Position numbers and translations under genes: made by a program. Source: Candidatus Kryptoniota bacterium (lineage in GTDB: Bacteria; Bacteroidota; Ignavibacteria; Kryptoniales; Kryptoniaceae). Taken from it: 64,000 nucleotides of DNA. Each line of letters begins with the position of its first letter. The first letter of the stretch is position 1. Where the stretch lies: assembly GCA_938074445.1 (NCBI GenBank), contig CALJEK010000010.1, forward strand, positions 1 to 64,000, given 5' to 3'. The notes under the pieces were generated by a model. That model was given only the letters and a program-made list of their open reading frames with translations, searched no databases and had not been told where the DNA came from. Positions 62,763 through 64,000 of this stretch are shown here, piece by piece.

Positions 62763-63386
62763 ATGAAAAAAACTATCGTTATAATCGTCTCGCTTCTAAT
62801 GTCTTTGGGTTATTTGCGAGCTCAATTTACAGTAGCGGGCGAGGGAATTTATATAATGCCTGTTGGTGGATTTTCAGGTTGGTTTGATAGACATTATTCT
62901 GGAACGCTTTATCTCGGTCAAGTTCGGCAAGGGAATTCATTTCTTCTCGGAAGGATTGAATTTTATAAGTTTTACAAGGAGAATGTGGGTAAGCTTTATT
63001 ACAAAGATTTAAATCTTGAGTTGAAGGTTTATGGGGTTGGGGCTGAATACAGGCATTCTTTGTTTGATGTTTACTTTTTGAATTTTTATGGGGTTGTTGG
63101 CTCTGGGTTATACAGGTGGTTTGGTTTGAGGGGCGAGTATTTCTTTAAAGACTCCGTTGGAAATGTTTATGATTATATAGCTGAGCGAAGGTATCAAGAA
63201 TGGAGCGCTGGATTTTGGGGTGGAACTGGGGTTGAATTTAAAATTGCTAAAGGTTTATCTTTAAATTTAAACGCACGATATCAGATAATTGTTGGGGAGA
63301 TGTGGCAAACGCTTGTTTTACGACTTGAGCAAGCGAGCGGTTTCCAATGGCTTGGAGTTCAAGCAGGCATGCAGGTTAAGTTTTAG
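62763..63386 (+). CDS. Putative small outer-membrane beta-barrel protein
   Basis: 207 residues. Signal peptide ends at L-R-A-Q-F. The rest is beta-rich with G-x-G-x-E-Y-R-H and N-L-N-A-R-Y, and the chain ends V-Q-A-G-M-Q-V-K-F, an outer-membrane-type C-terminus. Function unknown. Its end overlaps the convergent MgtC-family gene by 11 bases. Confidence 0.58.
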   Translation: MKKTIVIIVSLLMSLGYLRAQFTVAGEGIYIMPVGGFSGWFDRHYSGTLYLGQVRQGNSFLLGRIEFYKFYKENVGKLYYKDLNLELKVYGVGAEYRHSLFDVYFLNFYGVVGSGLYRWFGLRGEYFFKDSVGNVYDYIAERRYQEWSAGFWGGTGVEFKIAKGLSLNLNARYQIIVGEMWQTLVLRLEQASGFQWLGVQAGMQVKF

Positions 63387-64000
63387 TTTTGATTTCTTTA
63401 ATGTATGATATTTTTAAAAGTTCTGATAGAAAACGGTGATGCGAAGGATGTTTATCGCAATAAGAGATGTTAATTCTTAAGTTGCCATCTTCCTCGATCA
63501 ATTTGTATTGATTCGGTTTTACTTCATGTTCATTTAAAATTTCTATAAGTTCAGCTCTACCCTTGCCTTTTTCGTCGGATATTTCAAGCTCGAGATTAGT
63601 AAAGTGGCACTTTCCAAGTAGTATTTTTTCGACTTGTGAAAGCAATGTTAACACCGCTAAGACTAAAGTGGTAAAAATTCCGGCAAGTATAATTTGATTC
63701 GCACCAAGCGCAAGTCCTATTGATGCGACGACGAAAATCGTCGCTGCTGTTGTTAAGCCAGTTATTGTCCCTCTTGATTGAATTATCGTCCCAGCGCCGA
63801 TGAATCCAACGCCTGTTACTATTTGTGCAGCAATTCTGCCGGGATCGCTGGAAATCTTCATTGATAAAACTGTATAAAGCGTTGAACCCAAACAGATTAA
63901 AATATTTGTTCTGAAGCCCGCTGGTTTGCCTTTAAGTTCCCTTTCAAGACCGATCAAGCCACCGAATATAATCGCAAGCAAAAATTTCAAAATGTCCTCT
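63376..64000 (-). CDS. MgtC/SapB-family membrane protein (5' end probably outside window)
   Basis: At least 204 residues. The membrane region carries G-G-L-I-G-L-E-R-E, G-F-R-T-N-I-L-I-C-L-G-S and G-V-G-F-I-G-A-G-T-I-I, the core of MgtC proteins, and a C-terminal ACT-like domain follows. A TTG at 63990 could start it. The frame stays open to the window edge as E-D-I-L-K-F-L-L-A, however, and family members usually have such a lead-in, so the start is probably outside. Role: magnesium-related or ATPase-modulating in pathogens, less clear elsewhere. Confidence 0.85.
   Translation of the reverse strand, partial: EDILKFLLAIIFGGLIGLERELKGKPAGFRTNILICLGSTLYTVLSMKISSDPGRIAAQIVTGVGFIGAGTIIQSRGTITGLTTAATIFVVASIGLALGANQIILAGIFTTLVLAVLTLLSQVEKILLGKCHFTNLELEISDEKGKGRAELIEILNEHEVKPNQYKLIEEDGNLRINISYCDKHPSHHRFLSELLKISYIKEIKTKT

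Overview
The window reads as a chromosome segment of an AT-rich, Gram-negative bacterium of the FCB (Fibrobacteres-Chlorobi-Bacteroidetes) group. A deep lineage of the Ignavibacteria/Kryptonia/Bacteroidota type is the best guess; this is inference from gene content, not a database match. Supporting signs are a PorV/PorQ-like outer-membrane protein, a secreted protein ending in a FlgD/T9SS-type Ig-like domain, an Oar-like TonB-dependent receptor, a DUF4292 lipoprotein, many genes with A-rich leaders and weak Shine-Dalgarno sites, and several promoters of the form TTTG (or TTG), 18-20 bases, TAnnTTTG. Genes are packed tightly, mostly on the + strand. No gap without a gene reaches 300 bases. No rRNA, tRNA, CRISPR array, insertion sequence or phage gene was recognised.

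Layout. 1-2745: end of a DUF4139 protein, an OPT-family transporter and a terminator. 2800-7179: complex I operon 1 (nuoA-B-C-D-E-F). 7185-11524: two tandem NTF2-like lipoproteins, pheA, ftsX, a HIT protein, a DUF2231 membrane protein and trmB. 11633-25351: an envelope cluster made of a secreted discoidin/FlgD-Ig protein, a PorV-like protein, a 990-residue outer-membrane-type protein, a giant TPR protein, ExbB, ExbD, a TonB-like protein whose C-terminus is a DUF4159 domain, and two related lipoproteins, one carrying a second DUF4159-like domain. 25357-27534: a minus-strand S9B dipeptidyl peptidase. 27724-29762: a type II restriction-modification pair. 29831-31089: a minus-strand MarR regulator and cytochrome P460 gene with a palindromic operator at the P460 promoter. 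31248-39967: housekeeping genes (YgfZ/GcvT-like, fRMsr, PTR1-like SDR, LOG-like, SirB1-like, PduO, IspE, AMMECR1, Memo, DUF2520, PHP). 39968-42904: pfkA divergent from a two-domain parvulin. 42992-53435: complex I operon 2 (nuoA-B-C-D-H-I-J-K-L-M-N). 53542-64000: Oar-like receptor, SAM hydrolase, TPR and DUF4292 lipoproteins, endonuclease III, a Tat-exported glycosylasparaginase, two small barrel-like proteins and a partial MgtC-family gene.

How the parts fit. The two complex I operons complement each other. Operon 2 is an 11-subunit set without the NADH module. Operon 1 supplies NuoE and NuoF plus a second NuoABCD, and no nuoG is present in the window. The envelope cluster looks like a proton-motive-force-driven machine spanning the envelope: an ExbB/ExbD motor, a TonB-like transducer with an unusual effector domain, periplasmic TPR scaffolding, lipoproteins and outer-membrane components. 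It is the best candidate here for an undescribed system. The MarR-P460 pair looks like a small stress-response circuit, possibly for reactive nitrogen.
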